A stretch of 64,000 nucleotides of DNA, from assembly GCA_019009955.1 (NCBI GenBank), contig CM032231.1:89873501-89937500 (forward strand), given 5' to 3'. Source of the stretch: Riptortus pedestris (lineage: Eukaryota; Arthropoda; Insecta; Hemiptera; Alydidae). Shown one piece after another: positions 1 through 11,559 of the stretch (positions are counted from its first letter, which is position 1; every line of letters starts with the position of its first letter). The notes beneath the pieces are model-generated. The model did no database searches. It saw only the letters and a program-made list of their open reading frames with translations, and had not been told where the DNA came from. Position numbers and translations under genes: made by a program.

Positions 1-1529
1 GGATTGCCATGGCAGGGAGAGTACACTCAATAGAGGGAGGAAAAAGAACTCCGTCATTCCTTCGTTACATTTACTACAAAAACGAAGCTGCTTTCAGTGG
101 TTCATTCAACAATTTTCAGAGCCGAGCTATGCAGAAAGCTTCATAGGGGCCGAAATCCAGCTACCAAGCTGTCCGTATAGCTAGCTGGCTTGAAGATGGT
201 GGCATGATCAATTGAAACGTGGTAGCATTTCTAATAAAAACTTGTGAAGAATAGGTATTCTCTTTTACACTGCTATTTCTTGATTTCAGTGGCTTGCTAA
301 CATTGATCAGAATGTTCCAAACATTTCTATGTGTACACCCAAAACCTGTTTACTTCCAAAACGTAAAGAATATCTAAGGAAAGTCTTAAGACTTAATCCA
401 TTTTATCACCTTTTTTTCAGCAAGGATGGTCTCCGATTTTTCAAAGGAACACTTCACAGCTTTATCGGCTTTCTAAGTTTGCTTTTGGGTTTCCTTTCAG
501 TAAACGACGATTTATTTGATCTTTATATTAGCTATTTAATAATGATATTTGTAAAAAAATATATTTCTTGATGAAATATATCAGCCCAATTTCTTATTTA
601 TTTATCTATTGCTTTTTCTGTCCATTAACGCTTATTGTGACTCATATACCTTGGCCAATTTAATTTTTATCTTTTTTGGAATATTATTCATGACTGGCGT
701 TTTTCAAGTGATTTTTTGTTCTACGAAGTAATGCCTAAATCTTTAAAAAAGAATAGGATACCATCTCCAATTAACAATTTTTTCATTGATATCCAAGGGG
801 GGCTACTTTCTTTTTCATTACGGTAACGGAATTTATATGCTTAGTTCGTAACTGCATTAACAATTTCTTAAGCGCTCAAAAGTCTTCTGCTAATTCTATA
901 CTGTCCGCATCACACTAGAAGCCTCAAATATGTCTACCTCATCGTTTCTACCTGTAGTAATCTGTCAAATGGAAAACTTGAGTTAAATACGAAAAATTTA
1001 GTGTGCATTGTTTTGGATAAGTGTCATACATACCTCGTCTTTGAAAAAATAATAATAACATCCCTTTTCTCACGTGTTTTATTCCTCTGTCATTTTAATT
1101 CACCTGTTTACTTACATGTTTAAAGGTACTACCAGAACTTTATTGTTTTAAAATATTTGAATAGTTAGTAATATTCTTTGTTATGAAATTATTTATATAA
1201 ATCTCATATTTCAATATAACTATATATTTCGCTTTTAAAGTTTGGGTTTGTATCATTTAATCGATCACCACATTAACCTGAGTATAATTCTCAACATTAA
1301 AAGAACATAAATAACTTATTGAATAACAAATAAACAATTCAGACAATTAAAAGATTAACTCGAGAATCTTAAAACGTCAGTAGCATTTACTCGCCATATA
1401 TGTGAGAAATACGATCCGTTTGAATTATCTTGAGTGCTCTTGAGGGCCAAGAGTGGACAAATAAACTTGTTGGAAGGGAAACACTAATTATGATGGCTTA
1501 GCTGTCATTTTATGGCGAAACTTATACTA
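1..1529. other. AT-rich sequence, no gene recognised
   Basis: I see no coding signal, RNA gene or repeat that recurs elsewhere in the window. The only frame of note (329-571, 80 codons) is lysine/phenylalanine-rich low-complexity sequence with no recognisable motif. Confidence 0.5.
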
Positions 1530-1530
1530 T

Positions 1531-1716
1531 TTTGTTGGCCTTCCAGACTGGCCGTAGTTGTGGGAATGAAGCAGTAGCTGGGGCAATAAACAGAATTATT
1601 GAAGGAGGGCAGGCTTGCCAACTGTTATCGCACTGGCCAAGTGCCCGTTACTGGAGGCTCATTACCAGATCAAGCTTGCTTCTCTTGGCCATCATGTCTG
1701 CTCTACAGCTCCAATT
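1531..1716 (+). pseudogene. possible LINE reverse-transcriptase fragment, frameshifted
   Basis: One frame reads FQTGRSCGNEAVAGAINRII, which resembles the start of the finger/palm segment of non-LTR reverse transcriptases (QxGFRxGRS..DAV..). The next frame continues as LAKCPLLEAHYQIKLASLG, like the DLxKAFD...LLxKLxxLG block with the catalytic region lost. The two parts are in different frames, so this would be a decayed fragment of a Jockey/CR1-like LINE. It stops at the (TC)n/(TA)n tract. The similarity is short and judged by eye; chance is possible. Confidence 0.35.
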
Positions 1717-1724
1717 TTCCTTCA

Positions 1725-1728
<4 letters not shown>

Positions 1729-1808
<80 letters not shown>

Positions 1809-1836
1809 TATATATATATATATATATACATATTTC
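1729..1836. repeat. compound (TC)n-(TA)n microsatellite
   Basis: An uninterrupted run of TC dinucleotides passes directly into TA dinucleotides with one GA interruption. It accounts for the overlapping SLSLSL/YIYIYI reading frames here. Confidence 0.95.
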
Positions 1837-1914
1837 TTATTCTGGACCCAATATTATTTATATATTCTTCAAATTTTATCGCAAGGGTCTAAAATAAAAA
1901 AACATTTTTTCGTT

Positions 1915-1990
1915 GCAAACTTTATTTAAACTACCTGTTTCATGGCTTATTTGCCACCTCTTCAGGGACTATCACTTTTAAAAGAAAAAT
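1915..1990 (-). repeat. Penelope-like element 3' tail fragment
   Basis: The minus strand carries a segment similar to the tail downstream of the GIY-YIG gene at 36176-36210: a CTGAAGAGGTG word, then AAGCCA, then GA.AC. Positions 1937-1965 hold CTGA-A-GA, a GUGGC/GCCA-type stem and GAAAC, which resembles a hammerhead ribozyme core with one extra G. PLE terminal repeats are known to encode hammerhead motifs; activity here is not shown. Confidence 0.35.
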
Positions 1991-2097
1991 ATATACAAAA
2001 TTATTAAAAACATTAATTTAACAAATCCCTTAATAATTCTTTTGCCATATATTGTATTAGTAGGTGCCTACATCTATGATATCTTTATTAAATATAA

Positions 2098-3419
2098 CTA
2101 GCTCAGATACCCGGCTTCGCTCGGGAATTCATTTGGGGCTGTATGGTGATGGTTTTTTTTTTTTTTTTTTGCAAGGCTTTACTTTCCACAATATTTTGGC
2201 ATTTACCCGTCCCAGTGTTTAGGGTTAATACCCGTCGTTTCTGTGGATTTGTTAATAATAAAATTATTTTTTTATGTAGACTTCACTGTCCTCCATATTG
2301 TCATATTCCCGTTTCCTGTGCATTATGCATATATTTGAATTATTAGGGACAAAATATTAACATACATTTGTATTAATTTTTCCCGGTGAGGTACCTGGTA
2401 GTTCATATTGAAAAGTATTGTTAAGTATTATTAAAAATTTCTCTAAATAACAAAAAAAAAAACAACTATTGTCATAAGCATATTTGCCAAAACCGCAATA
2501 GGAAATGAAATATCACTATTTTTAATTTCAGGCCTCCCTTATAACCCCCACTCTTGCCAGTCCCTATAAATGTTGGTATGACTTGTTATAATGAAGACGT
2601 TAGTGCTAATACACGTACCGAGTTTCATTTAGTTCGGTTGAGTCTTTTGTGCCAAATAAAATTGTTAACTTCCACTATAATTTTTAGCGTATGCCGCATT
2701 TATACTTCGGTATACGTCGATAGTGTATATAACAAAAGTTACTTTAAATAACCAAATATACAACTTGTGTCATGTGCATATTTGCAGAAAAACCAATAGA
2801 AAACAAAATACCCCTATTTTTAATTTCAGGCCTCCATTACAACCCCCACTCCTGCCCGTCCCCTGAAATGTTAGTATGGCTTTTTATAATGAAGGTGATA
2901 GTACTAATACACATACCGAGTTTTTCTTAGTTCGGTTGAGTGTTTTGTGTCAAATAAAATTGTTGACTCCCGCTATAATGTTTAGCGTATAACTCATTTA
3001 TACTTCGGTATACGACGAAAGTGTATATAACAAGAGTTACTCTAAATAACAAAATAAATAACTTTGGTTCTGTGCATATTTGACGAAAAACCAATAGGAA
3101 ACGAAATATCGCTATTTTTAATTTCAGGCCTTCTTTATAACCCCACTCCTGTTTATCTTAGAGAATATTAATATAGCCTAAAGTCTAAGTTGGGATAGTA
3201 GCAATATACATACCAAGTTTCATAAAATTCGGTTCAGCCGTTTATGCGTGAAAAGGTAACAAACAAACAAATAAACGAAGAAACAAACAAACAAAACAGA
3301 AGAAACAAAATGCAGTTATGGTGTCTATGACATGTGAAACGAAAAGTTATCGTGAAATTTCGCGAAAAAAAATCAATGTACAGACAGAGGTTACAATTTT
3401 TTATATATATATATATATA
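2098..3419 (+). mobile_element. family B element, copy B1
   Basis: It starts with CTAGCTCAGATACCCGG and ends with an AAATCAATGTACAGACAGAGG block followed by (TA)n. The inside is made of tandem, diverged ~300-bp units: the AT.TGCATATTTGC..AAAACCAATAG landmark recurs near 2465, 2765 and 3061. The last unit carries the TTCGGTTCAGCCGTTTATG form seen at the ends of many arthropod repeats. It has no protein-coding capacity, and its class is not established. Confidence 0.75.
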
Positions 3420-3429
3420 GAGAGATTAT

Positions 3430-4600
3430 AAATTGCTACTTACGTTTCAAAAGTGCTCGTTTACCTTATACATTACGTTGCGACTGTCCTCAAAGAGGAG
3501 GTAGATGGTACTGAGAGGTTCCCAGGGTTGGTTAAGTCAGCTGATTAAAAATCGATTATTAACAAGTCAATCTTGAGCTCGATTATTTCGCGTCATAATT
3601 TAAAGTCGATTAATTTAAGATAACATGTTATAGAATATATGATTGAGGTATTTGATTTCTGTTCCCTTTTTTCTATTTTTTATTATGAGAATGTTCTCTT
3701 TTATTTTTCGTGTAGTATTATTTATTTCCTTATCAATTATTTGAACTTTTTCAGAATTGAAGGTGTTTTTCCTGGAGATAGCAAGATCCGTCAAAACAGT
3801 TTTATTTTCATTATTGTCTATACCTTTAACGGGTTGCGTTAACCTCTTAAACAGCAGCTGCGAGGATTCACCAATATAAGTTTCATTGCAGGTGTTACAG
3901 CTAATTTCATATATATCATATTTAGATTTTGATTCAGTTACTTTCTCTTTAATTCTACTAAAATATTATTGTATTTTATCGTTATATTTCCAGGCTATAG
4001 TACATACCCCATCACAAATTAGTTTCAGTTTTCTATATATTTGTGGGTGATAGTTGAAAGAATAGAACGGATGTAATTTTATTTTATCTAAGCTTTCTTT
4101 TAATTGTTTTTTTTACTATTTTGCAATAAAATGTGAGTATTTAGTTTAGTATTTTTAGATCTCTGATTGTGATTTAAAGCTAAAAAATCTGTTATAGAGG
4201 TTTTTTGAAGCTTCTTGTTTGGAGGATTTATTATCTGGTCGACTACATCTTCCCTATTTCTCTTATTATTTTTATATTTTATTGGAGACCCTTGCCATAA
4301 AATTAAAACATATATAAAATATGTACATTATGCCCTAAACCACAAAAAACAAGAATCTGTTAATAGACCTCTGTTGCAACATAAAAGTTCTTTTTTTCAA
4401 TGGTTATCAATTTTTTCAATGATTATCAATTAGGAACTATAATAGAGTAAAAATAATTATTTTTGACAGGTGGCCTGTATTTAGTTAAAAACTTGATAAA
4501 AGTCTCTTCATGTGTATATTGAGTATTTCTTTTCCTTGTGCAAAGAAGTCGCGAAAAATTTTTGGTTTTTAGATTTCAACAGAATTATACGTTTTGACTC
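3430..4600 (-). mobile_element. Penelope-like element fragment (PLE-1)
   Basis: This minus-strand block aligns by eye with 36217-37120 and ends in the GIY-YIG region described next. The part nearer 4600 still reads as PLE-like sequence with many stops (for example KLHPFYSFNYHPQIYRKLKL). It lies against the (TA)n tail of family B copy B1. Confidence 0.65.
3615..3970 (-). pseudogene. GIY-YIG endonuclease domain, C-terminal end of a Penelope-like protein
   Basis: Reading from about 3970 down to the stop at 3615-3617 gives an open frame of about 118 codons. It contains YEISCNTCNETYIGESSQLL, the Y-x(n)-YIG core with the Cys pair typical of PLE GIY-YIG domains, followed by KRLTQPVKG and the basic C-terminal stretch TRKIKENILIIKNRKKG. 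In PLEs this domain follows the reverse transcriptase and nicks target DNA. The canonical Arg after YIG is replaced or displaced (ESSQLLFKRL), and the RT upstream is full of stops, so this is a dead fragment. It has no ATG and was read without a start codon. The PLE assignment is secure; the subfamily is not. Confidence 0.75.
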
Positions 4601-5383
4601 TCTTTGAACTTTTTTTGACTAGGTTTGGAATTACTTATCCAGGTATAATTCAATGACAGCTAGCCTTAGCATGTAGACATCTCGTATTCAGCACTTTTGG
4701 AAAATTCAGTTGTCTACCACATGTTTTGATTAAACTGGACTTAAGGGGTGGGGGACTATAGAGGGACCATAACTAAAAAATTTACAAATTTCTCCGTACT
4801 TAATAGGAATAGAAAGAATTTGTATATACCTTTTTTTGTTTTTCTTAAAAAAAGAAAAAAAAAACAATATGTAAATTATCGTTTGAGATGTTTTTTTGAT
4901 TTGATGAACTGGAACGGACCTATTGTATATCATGTTTAAATGGAATTGAAGAGTGGCAAACTAGTTACTTAAATGAGCTTGGAGTGCACTAAAACGGTTT
5001 GTAAAACAAGACAGTCTTATTTATATTTCATAGAAATCGTTAAAAATTGTTTAAAAATAATAAATGATTGCGATTTATGTGGAACAGGTAAGACTGCTAC
5101 AAGAGTCTACCAATACATGGCTGATCTAAAACGTAACAGAACAAAGACATAGCTAGACACAGGTATTTGTTACCACCAAATTAAATTTGACGAGGCAAAA
5201 GTTCTGCACAGCTCTTCTCTGTACCTCGGAAAAAATATTAGTTCTAGAAGCTCTAGAAATAAATAAACGAACAAATACTACTATAATCGGCGTGGACTGT
5301 GTCATACTCTCTGAAACATAGAAAGCCATATTAAAATAAAATTCCAAAACATATGATTAAATAAAGTTAGTCTATTCAAATTA
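4601..5383. other. no gene recognised
   Basis: AT-rich, with a short A/T-run region near 4820-4870. The opposing frames at 4730-4939 are mirror translations of that region. The last 13 bases (5371-5383) are the left target duplication of the adjacent SINE. Confidence 0.45.
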
Positions 5384-5606
5384 TAATTATTTATTAACGC
5401 CCACTTTTTGCAACTCAGGCTAATTGGGACGGGTTATCTACAGGTTACCACCCTTTTCTAGCCAGGGTGGGATTTTAGGATGTTATTTAATGAATTTCGT
5501 CACTAAATAATTTCTTTTGCCCAGACGAGAATGGAACTCGCCACTCTAGGTTTGCCATGTGAGATAAAAGTCAACGCTTTAACTCGCATGGCTAACCTGA
5601 GCCCCT
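5384..5606 (-). mobile_element. tRNA-derived SINE, copy 1
   Basis: On the minus strand the head reads GGGGCTCAGGTTAGCCATGC (A box around TAGCCATGCGAG) and later a B-box-like GTTCCATTCTCGTC near 5525-5540. The body has ATCCCACCCTGGCTAG and the 3' end is AT-rich. It is flanked by the direct repeat TCTATTCAAATTA (5371-5383 and 5607-5619), which proves retroposition. Two further copies lie at 35014 and 36677. Confidence 0.88.
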
Positions 5607-5619
5607 TCTATTCAAATTA

Positions 5620-6778
5620 AACATTGCCTGACGAAGATGGACGCATTTCCATCGACCATTTACAACAACCAACAAACATTCATGCCGCTAGAGCAGATAG
5701 CCGATTCCCACAATGAAAATACTGTTTAAAAATAAGGAAGAGTAAAGAAAGACAGCTAAGAATTTAAAGTATTTCAATAATTTCATCTGTTTAAAGAAGC
5801 AACTAAACAGGTGTTGTAAAAGACCATTTATAGTAAGAATTATACGATAAATGATGACAAAGTGTCATTCTATATCAAGATGTCTTTTTGAAATAAAGTG
5901 TCAGGAAGTATTATCTATGTTGGAATATTAATTATGATGTAGGTCTCTCTGAGAGAGTTCCAAACAAAATCCTTCTTAATATTTCAGGAATTAAAGAAGA
6001 GACCAAAATTTCCTGTAGCGAAACTGGGGGAGTTTAAAAAATGTGTTAACTGGTTCGGCAATTTCGTTAGTGTGGGGGGGGGGTGGTTTATTTAAAACTC
6101 CCGTTGAGGAGCAGGAGTGCCGCGTTGCCCCTCGAGATGTTGTGGACGAAGCGTTGAAAGTTAGTATGAGGGATGGTTGATGGTAAAATATTGTCCTCAT
6201 TAAGCCAAGACTCATTACTAAGTTTGTAGCTTTGAGCCGCAAACTTGGCCAATCCTGAGCCCCTTTAGTCACAAGCCCCAACTAGTTTTATGTTTATTTA
6301 GCTTCAGTTTACAGGCTGTCTCTCTCTGGGCCTTGACTTGTTCCTACGTGGCACCCTTATTGCCGAAACTGCACTTAGACATGCCTATCCGAGCTGAACA
6401 CCGCTAATGAACTCTCTAGCTTCGCCTGTATAACGACCGTTTAAACCAACAATTCAGAGACATTTTTGTTTAGAAGTTTCGTTCGCCCTTCGGCTAAGGG
6501 TTGGATTATTAAATTGTGAACTGCTTTCCGTAGTACCATAGCCTCATTAGGAGTAATTCGGGTGACTGCGAAGAATAAGAAATACGGTGACCACTCAGCA
6601 TCCTGATGCAAATGGGGGCTATTTGAATAAAAAATGATACTATTATTGATCAGGAATGCCAACACAATATTGCGGGGTCCATTTAAACTTCCACGGGTTG
6701 CCCGTCAAGATTGAGTCAATGATTAGTATAAAAATAATAAGGGTGTAAAAAATAAATATTATGATTAAGAAATTATAA
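5620..6778. other. no gene recognised
   Basis: Single-copy-looking sequence with a G-run near 6074. Two minus-strand frames (5991-6281, 6441-6665) show no family motif, and I would not call either a gene. Confidence 0.45.
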
Positions 6779-8569
6779 TATACTAGCGGACCCGACAGAC
6801 GTTGTTCTGTATAATATTTCAACTGATTAGGATATTAAATTTAATAATATTATGTTTAAAACAAAAGCTTCTTTTAATAACACAAAAAAAACTTTTGTTA
6901 TGTGCACGTTTGCCTAAAAACAAATAGAAAATGAATTATCTCGATATTTTTATTCAGGCTTACCTTATAACCACCACTCCCGTTCGAACCTTAAAAATGT
7001 AATATAGCTAATAATCATTGAAGAGTTAATGCTAATTTACATATAGAGTTTTGTTAAGTTTGGTTCAATTGTTAGTGCCCAATAAAAATTGTTGACACAC
7101 ACTTTAATTTTTTAGTGTATATCCCGTTTATACAATACTTTGTTATACGAGAAAAGTTAATGTTACAAAAGTTACTCTAAATAACAAAATAAACAACTTT
7201 TACCCTGTGCATACTTGCCAAAAAACAAAAAAAAGGCCTGAAATTAAAAATAGCGATATTTTGTTTCCTATTGCTTTTTCGGCAAGTATGAACATTACAA
7301 AAGTTGTTTATTTTTTTTATTTAGAGTAACCTTTGTTGTATATACTTTTTACGAGTTATACGCTAAACAATATAGCGGAAGTCAATAATTTTATTTGGCA
7401 CAAGGGACTCAACTGAACTAAATAAACCACTCTATGTATATTAGCACTAACGCCTTCATCATAATAACCCATACCAAGATTTCTAGGGACGGGCAGGAGT
7501 GGGGGTTGTAAGGTAGGCCTGAATTTAAAAATAGCGGTAATTCGTTTCCTATTGGTTTTTCGGCAAATATGCACATAACAAAAGTTATTTATTTTATTAT
7601 TTAGAGTAACTTTTGTTATATACACTTTCGTCGTATTCGTAAGTATAAATGAGTTATACGCTAAAAATTATAGCGGGAGTCAACAATTTTATTCAGCACA
7701 AAAGAATCAACCGAACTCAATAAAACTCGGTATGCGTATTAGCACTAACGCTATGCTAAAATTTCTAGGGACGGGCAGGAGTGGGGGTTGTAAGGAAGGC
7801 CTGAAATTAAAAATAGCGGTATTTCGTTTTCTATTGGGATTTCTGCATATATGCATGCACATGACAAAAGTTGTTTACTTTGTTATTTAAAGTAAGTTTT
7901 TTTATATTTACTTTTGTCGCATAACAAAGTATAAACGAGATATACACTAAATACTAAAGCGGAACCCAACAATTTTGTTGGGCACTAACGATTGAACCGA
8001 AATTAACAAAACTTGGTATGTGAATTAGCATTATTTCTTCCATGATTATTAGCTATATTAAAATTAGTAGGTCCAAACGGGAGTGGGGGTTATGAGGGAG
8101 GCCTGAAATAAAAACTGGCGATATTTCATTGTCTATTTGTTTTTCAATAAACGTGTTTTACTTTGTTATTTAGAGTTACCTTTGTTTTATACATTTTTTT
8201 CGGGAACAATGTACAAAGCAAGTAATTCGAGTAGAAATATTGATATGCTTAACAATTCTTTCCAATATGAACTACCAGGTACCTCACCTGGAATAATAAA
8301 TTCAAAGCTATGTTTATATTTTGTCCTTAATAATTCAAAGCTATGCATATTGCACAGGAGACAGGAAATATGACAATATGGAGGACAGTGAAGTCTTACA
8401 TAAAAAATGAATTTTATTATTAACTAATCCACAGCAACCACGGGTATAGCTCCTAAACACTGAGACGGGTAAATGTATAAATAGTGTGCAAAATAAAGCC
8501 TTGCCAAAAAAATACCATCACCATTCAGCCTCAAATGAATTCCCAAGGTGAAGCCGGGTATCTTAGCTA
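6779..8569. mobile_element. family B element with internal inversion, copy B2
   Basis: It opens with ACTAGCGGACCCGACAGACG, another common arthropod repeat end. Plus-oriented ~300-bp units run to about 7225 and then units in the opposite orientation follow (AGGCCTGAAATTAAAAATAG at 7235 and again near 7515 and 7800). It ends at 8569 with the minus-strand form of CTAGCTAAGATACCCGG. The flip makes it a fold-back or two joined fragments. Confidence 0.65.

Positions 8570-8620
<51 letters not shown>
8570..8620. repeat. (TA)n microsatellite
   Basis: About 25 TA units separating B2 from B3; both B copies abut it directly. Confidence 0.97.
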
Positions 8621-8625
<5 letters not shown>

Positions 8626-9880
8626 TGTAACCTCTGTCTGTACATTGATTTTTTTCGCGAAATTTCACGATAACTTTTCGTTTCACATGTCATAGACACC
8701 ATAACTGCATTTTGTTTCATTGGTGTCTGTTTGTTTGTTTGTTTATTTGTTGGTTTGTTACCTTCTTACGCATAAACGGCTGAACCGAAGTTTATGAATC
8801 TTGGTATGTATATTACTACTAACCCAACTTAGACTTTAGGCTGTGTTAATATTTTCTGAGACGAGTGGGGGTTATAAGGGAGGCCTGAAATTAAAAATGG
8901 CAATATTTCGTTTCCTAATGCATTTTCGGCAATTATGCACATAACAAAAGTTGTTTACTTTGTAGTTTAGAGTAACTTTTGTTATATGCACTTTTGCCGT
9001 ATACGGAAGTATAAATGAGTTATACGCTAAAAACTATAGCGGGAGTCAACAATTTTATTTGGCACAAAAGGCTCAACCGAACTAAACCAAACTCGGTATG
9101 TGAATCAGCACTAACGCCTTCCTTATAATAAGCCATATTAACATTTCTAGGGACGGGCAGGAGTGGGGGTTATAGGGAAGGCCTGAAATTAATAATAGTG
9201 ATATTAGGTTTCCAATTGCATTTTCGGCAAATATGCACGTAACAAAAGTTGTTTATTTTGTTATTTTGAGAAACTTTTTTTTATATACACTATCGTCGTA
9301 TACCGAAGTATAAAGGCGTTATACGCTAAAAATTAAAGCGGGAGTCAACAATTTTATTTGGCACAAAAGACTCAACCGAACTAAATAAAACACTCAGTAT
9401 GTGTATTAGCACTAACGCCTTCTTATAATAAGCCATACTATTTCTAGGGACGGGCAGGTGTGGGGGTTATAAGGGAGGTCTGAAATTAAAAATAGTGATT
9501 TCCTATTGGGGTTTCGGCAAATATGCACATAACAAAAGTTGTTTATTTTGTTATTTAGAGAAATTTGTTCAACACTTCTTTTCAATATGAATTACCAGGT
9601 ACCTCACCTGAAAACATTAATTCAAATGTATGTCAATATTTTCTCCTTAAGAACTCAAATCTATGCATAATGCACAGGAAACGGGAAATATGACAATATG
9701 CAGGACAGTGAAGTCTTACATGAAAAATTAGTTTTATTATTAACAAATCCACAGAAACGTCGGGTGTTAACCCTAAACACTGGGATGGGTAAATGTCAAA
9801 ATATTGTGCAAAGTAAAGCCTTGCCCAAAATATACCATCACCTCAAATGAATTCCCGAGCGAAGCCGGGGATCTGAGCTA

Positions 9881-9881
<1 letters not shown>
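8621..9881 (-). mobile_element. family B element, copy B3
   Basis: Complete copy on the minus strand: CCTCTGTCTGTACATTGATT and the AAACGGCTGAACCGAA block at the left, then internal units with landmarks near 8927, 9226 and 9517, and the CCCGG..CTGAGCTAG terminus at the right. Unit spacing is about 290-300 bp. Confidence 0.75.

Positions 9882-9972
<91 letters not shown>
9882..9972. repeat. compound (TA)n-(TG)n microsatellite
   Basis: TA units followed by a long GT run between B3 and a family A fragment. It explains the HTHTHT/YIYIYI frame on the minus strand. Confidence 0.97.
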
Positions 9973-9975
<3 letters not shown>

Positions 9976-10070
9976 TGTGAGCGGACCTCATCTCCTGGGT
10001 AGGATGGATGTATATTTGAAGACATTTTTCGGAAATCTCTTCATCAGTACGACCTCAATAGCGGATTTCC
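9973..10070 (-). mobile_element. family A fragment, 5' half only
   Basis: Contains the 5' landmarks in reverse: GGACCTCATCTCCTGGGTAGG, CATTTGAAG, then TACGACCTCAATAGC and GATTTCCC. It stops at the palindrome centre. It adjoins the microsatellite, as A halves do elsewhere. Confidence 0.75.
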
Positions 10071-10961
10071 CGTTAGATCGGTAGATTGTGATTAATGAAA
10101 TAGTTCATATACGACTGAATCTACTGAAAGGTGGCGTGTGACTGACACAGCTTAAGTAGCGTAGACGATAGTAATGTTCTCAAGGACGATTTTCGGATTC
10201 CCGATTTGCACTGGAATGAGACGTACTCCTCGGCAATAGGAAGACAAGGGATTTGTTTCGATTGAACGCATAGGTTGTTGTGAGGCAGGTCCGTAGGCAT
10301 TGCCAATTAGTTGTTGAGAGCACTTGGAGAATTCGGAGCTAATCAAATGCCAGCATTATGTAGAGTCCCTATCTATATTGGTGTGCTATGTTGGGAATGT
10401 CTAGCATGCTACAGCTCGATGCCACAATTCTAGCTCAGCCTATGGTTCTCCAGTCATCCGGGGGCCTTACTCTCATGGGGCCCTTTTCCGCATCCGTATT
10501 GTCATTTCTTAAACTTCCACGTACTCCTTAATAATTTTTACTTTGGAATTATGAAATTCTATATTTTATACTTTAAAATAAATAAGACTTTTTGTAATAT
10601 ACTGAGGTTTTAATAAGTGCTTTTAGTTCCGGATAAGTGCGAGTATAATCGGAGGAAGAATGGACTTGGAGTAATGCTCATTAAAATCAAACTAAAAATA
10701 TCAAAATTAAATGTGCGGCGTATTTTGAGAGAACGAGGGAATAAAAAGTTTCAGTTTTCATACACTGACTGCTATGAAAACCTAAATGCTCTTTGAAGTG
10801 GCTAAGACTGAATGAAAAATTGTTGTCTCGTCCTGATGTGACTTGTGTGCTCTGACATATGTCATAAAAAGAATGGAATTACGGTCCCAAGAAACTATCC
10901 CGTGCCATGTTTCTGTCGCTGTAGCGTATAGAGCACTTTGGCACCAATCAGCAGAATACAT
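10071..10961. other. no gene recognised
   Basis: The overlapping minus-strand frames at 10121-10346 share no known motif. Base composition is less AT-rich than the flanks, but I see no splice or promoter pattern that I can defend. Confidence 0.45.
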
Positions 10962-11559
10962 AAAAAGTCCGTCACGCAGGGGCTGCGTAAACTAAGCAGA
11001 TTTCCCACGTGAAGTTTTAGAGAATAAAGAAATTTCACGAGAGCCGAGCAATCAAGGAAACGGCCAAACTAGTTTTTGGCGGGAAAGTCACTCACGTCCG
11101 TTAGCCACCCAGATTTAATAAAAATGCAAAAATATCTCAGTTAATATTCAAGGTAGAGAATAAATGTATTGAACAATATTTATAGTAAATTTAATTTACA
11201 ATAAGATTTAATCTGTACAATTTTTCGATTCGACGTACAGTAACGGAGATATTTCGATTTTTCGAAAATCCTCCCCTCTAAACCCCCCCTCCCAGTGGTC
11301 CGATTTTAGCCGTTAACGCACTTGATCTTTCTTTTTACATAAAACGACTAAATATCGCGTTTGGTAACGATCAAACAAAAATTGCGACCGCTAGAGCGGT
11401 AACAGACAAATATATATATATATATATTTATATATATTCAGTTTTGAACGGACCTTATTTTCGTCATCTCCTAGGTAGGATCGATGGGCATTTGAAGAAA
11501 AAATTCCGTCATGAGTACAACCTCAATAGCTGATTTCCCTTAAGGGAAATCTGCTAAAA
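10962..11559 (-). mobile_element. family A (Helentron-associated-like) element, copy A1
   Basis: End-to-end copy of about 600 bp. From the left: AAAAAGTCCGTCACGCAGGG, the GCAG/CTGC hairpin, AGCAGATTTCCC, the conserved middle, a short (TA)n, and the 5' palindrome GATTTCCCTTAAGGGAAATC ending in CTGCTAAAA. No target duplication is visible; both ends lie in A/T runs. Confidence 0.82.

Noticed and set aside
1532..1929. Three overlapping frames with SLSLSL and YIYIYI repeats
   Set aside because: They are translations of the (TC)n-(TA)n tract; only the part before 1716 has any possible coding ancestry.
5153..5347. 64-codon minus-strand frame beside the first SINE
   Set aside because: No motif and no homology elsewhere in the window.
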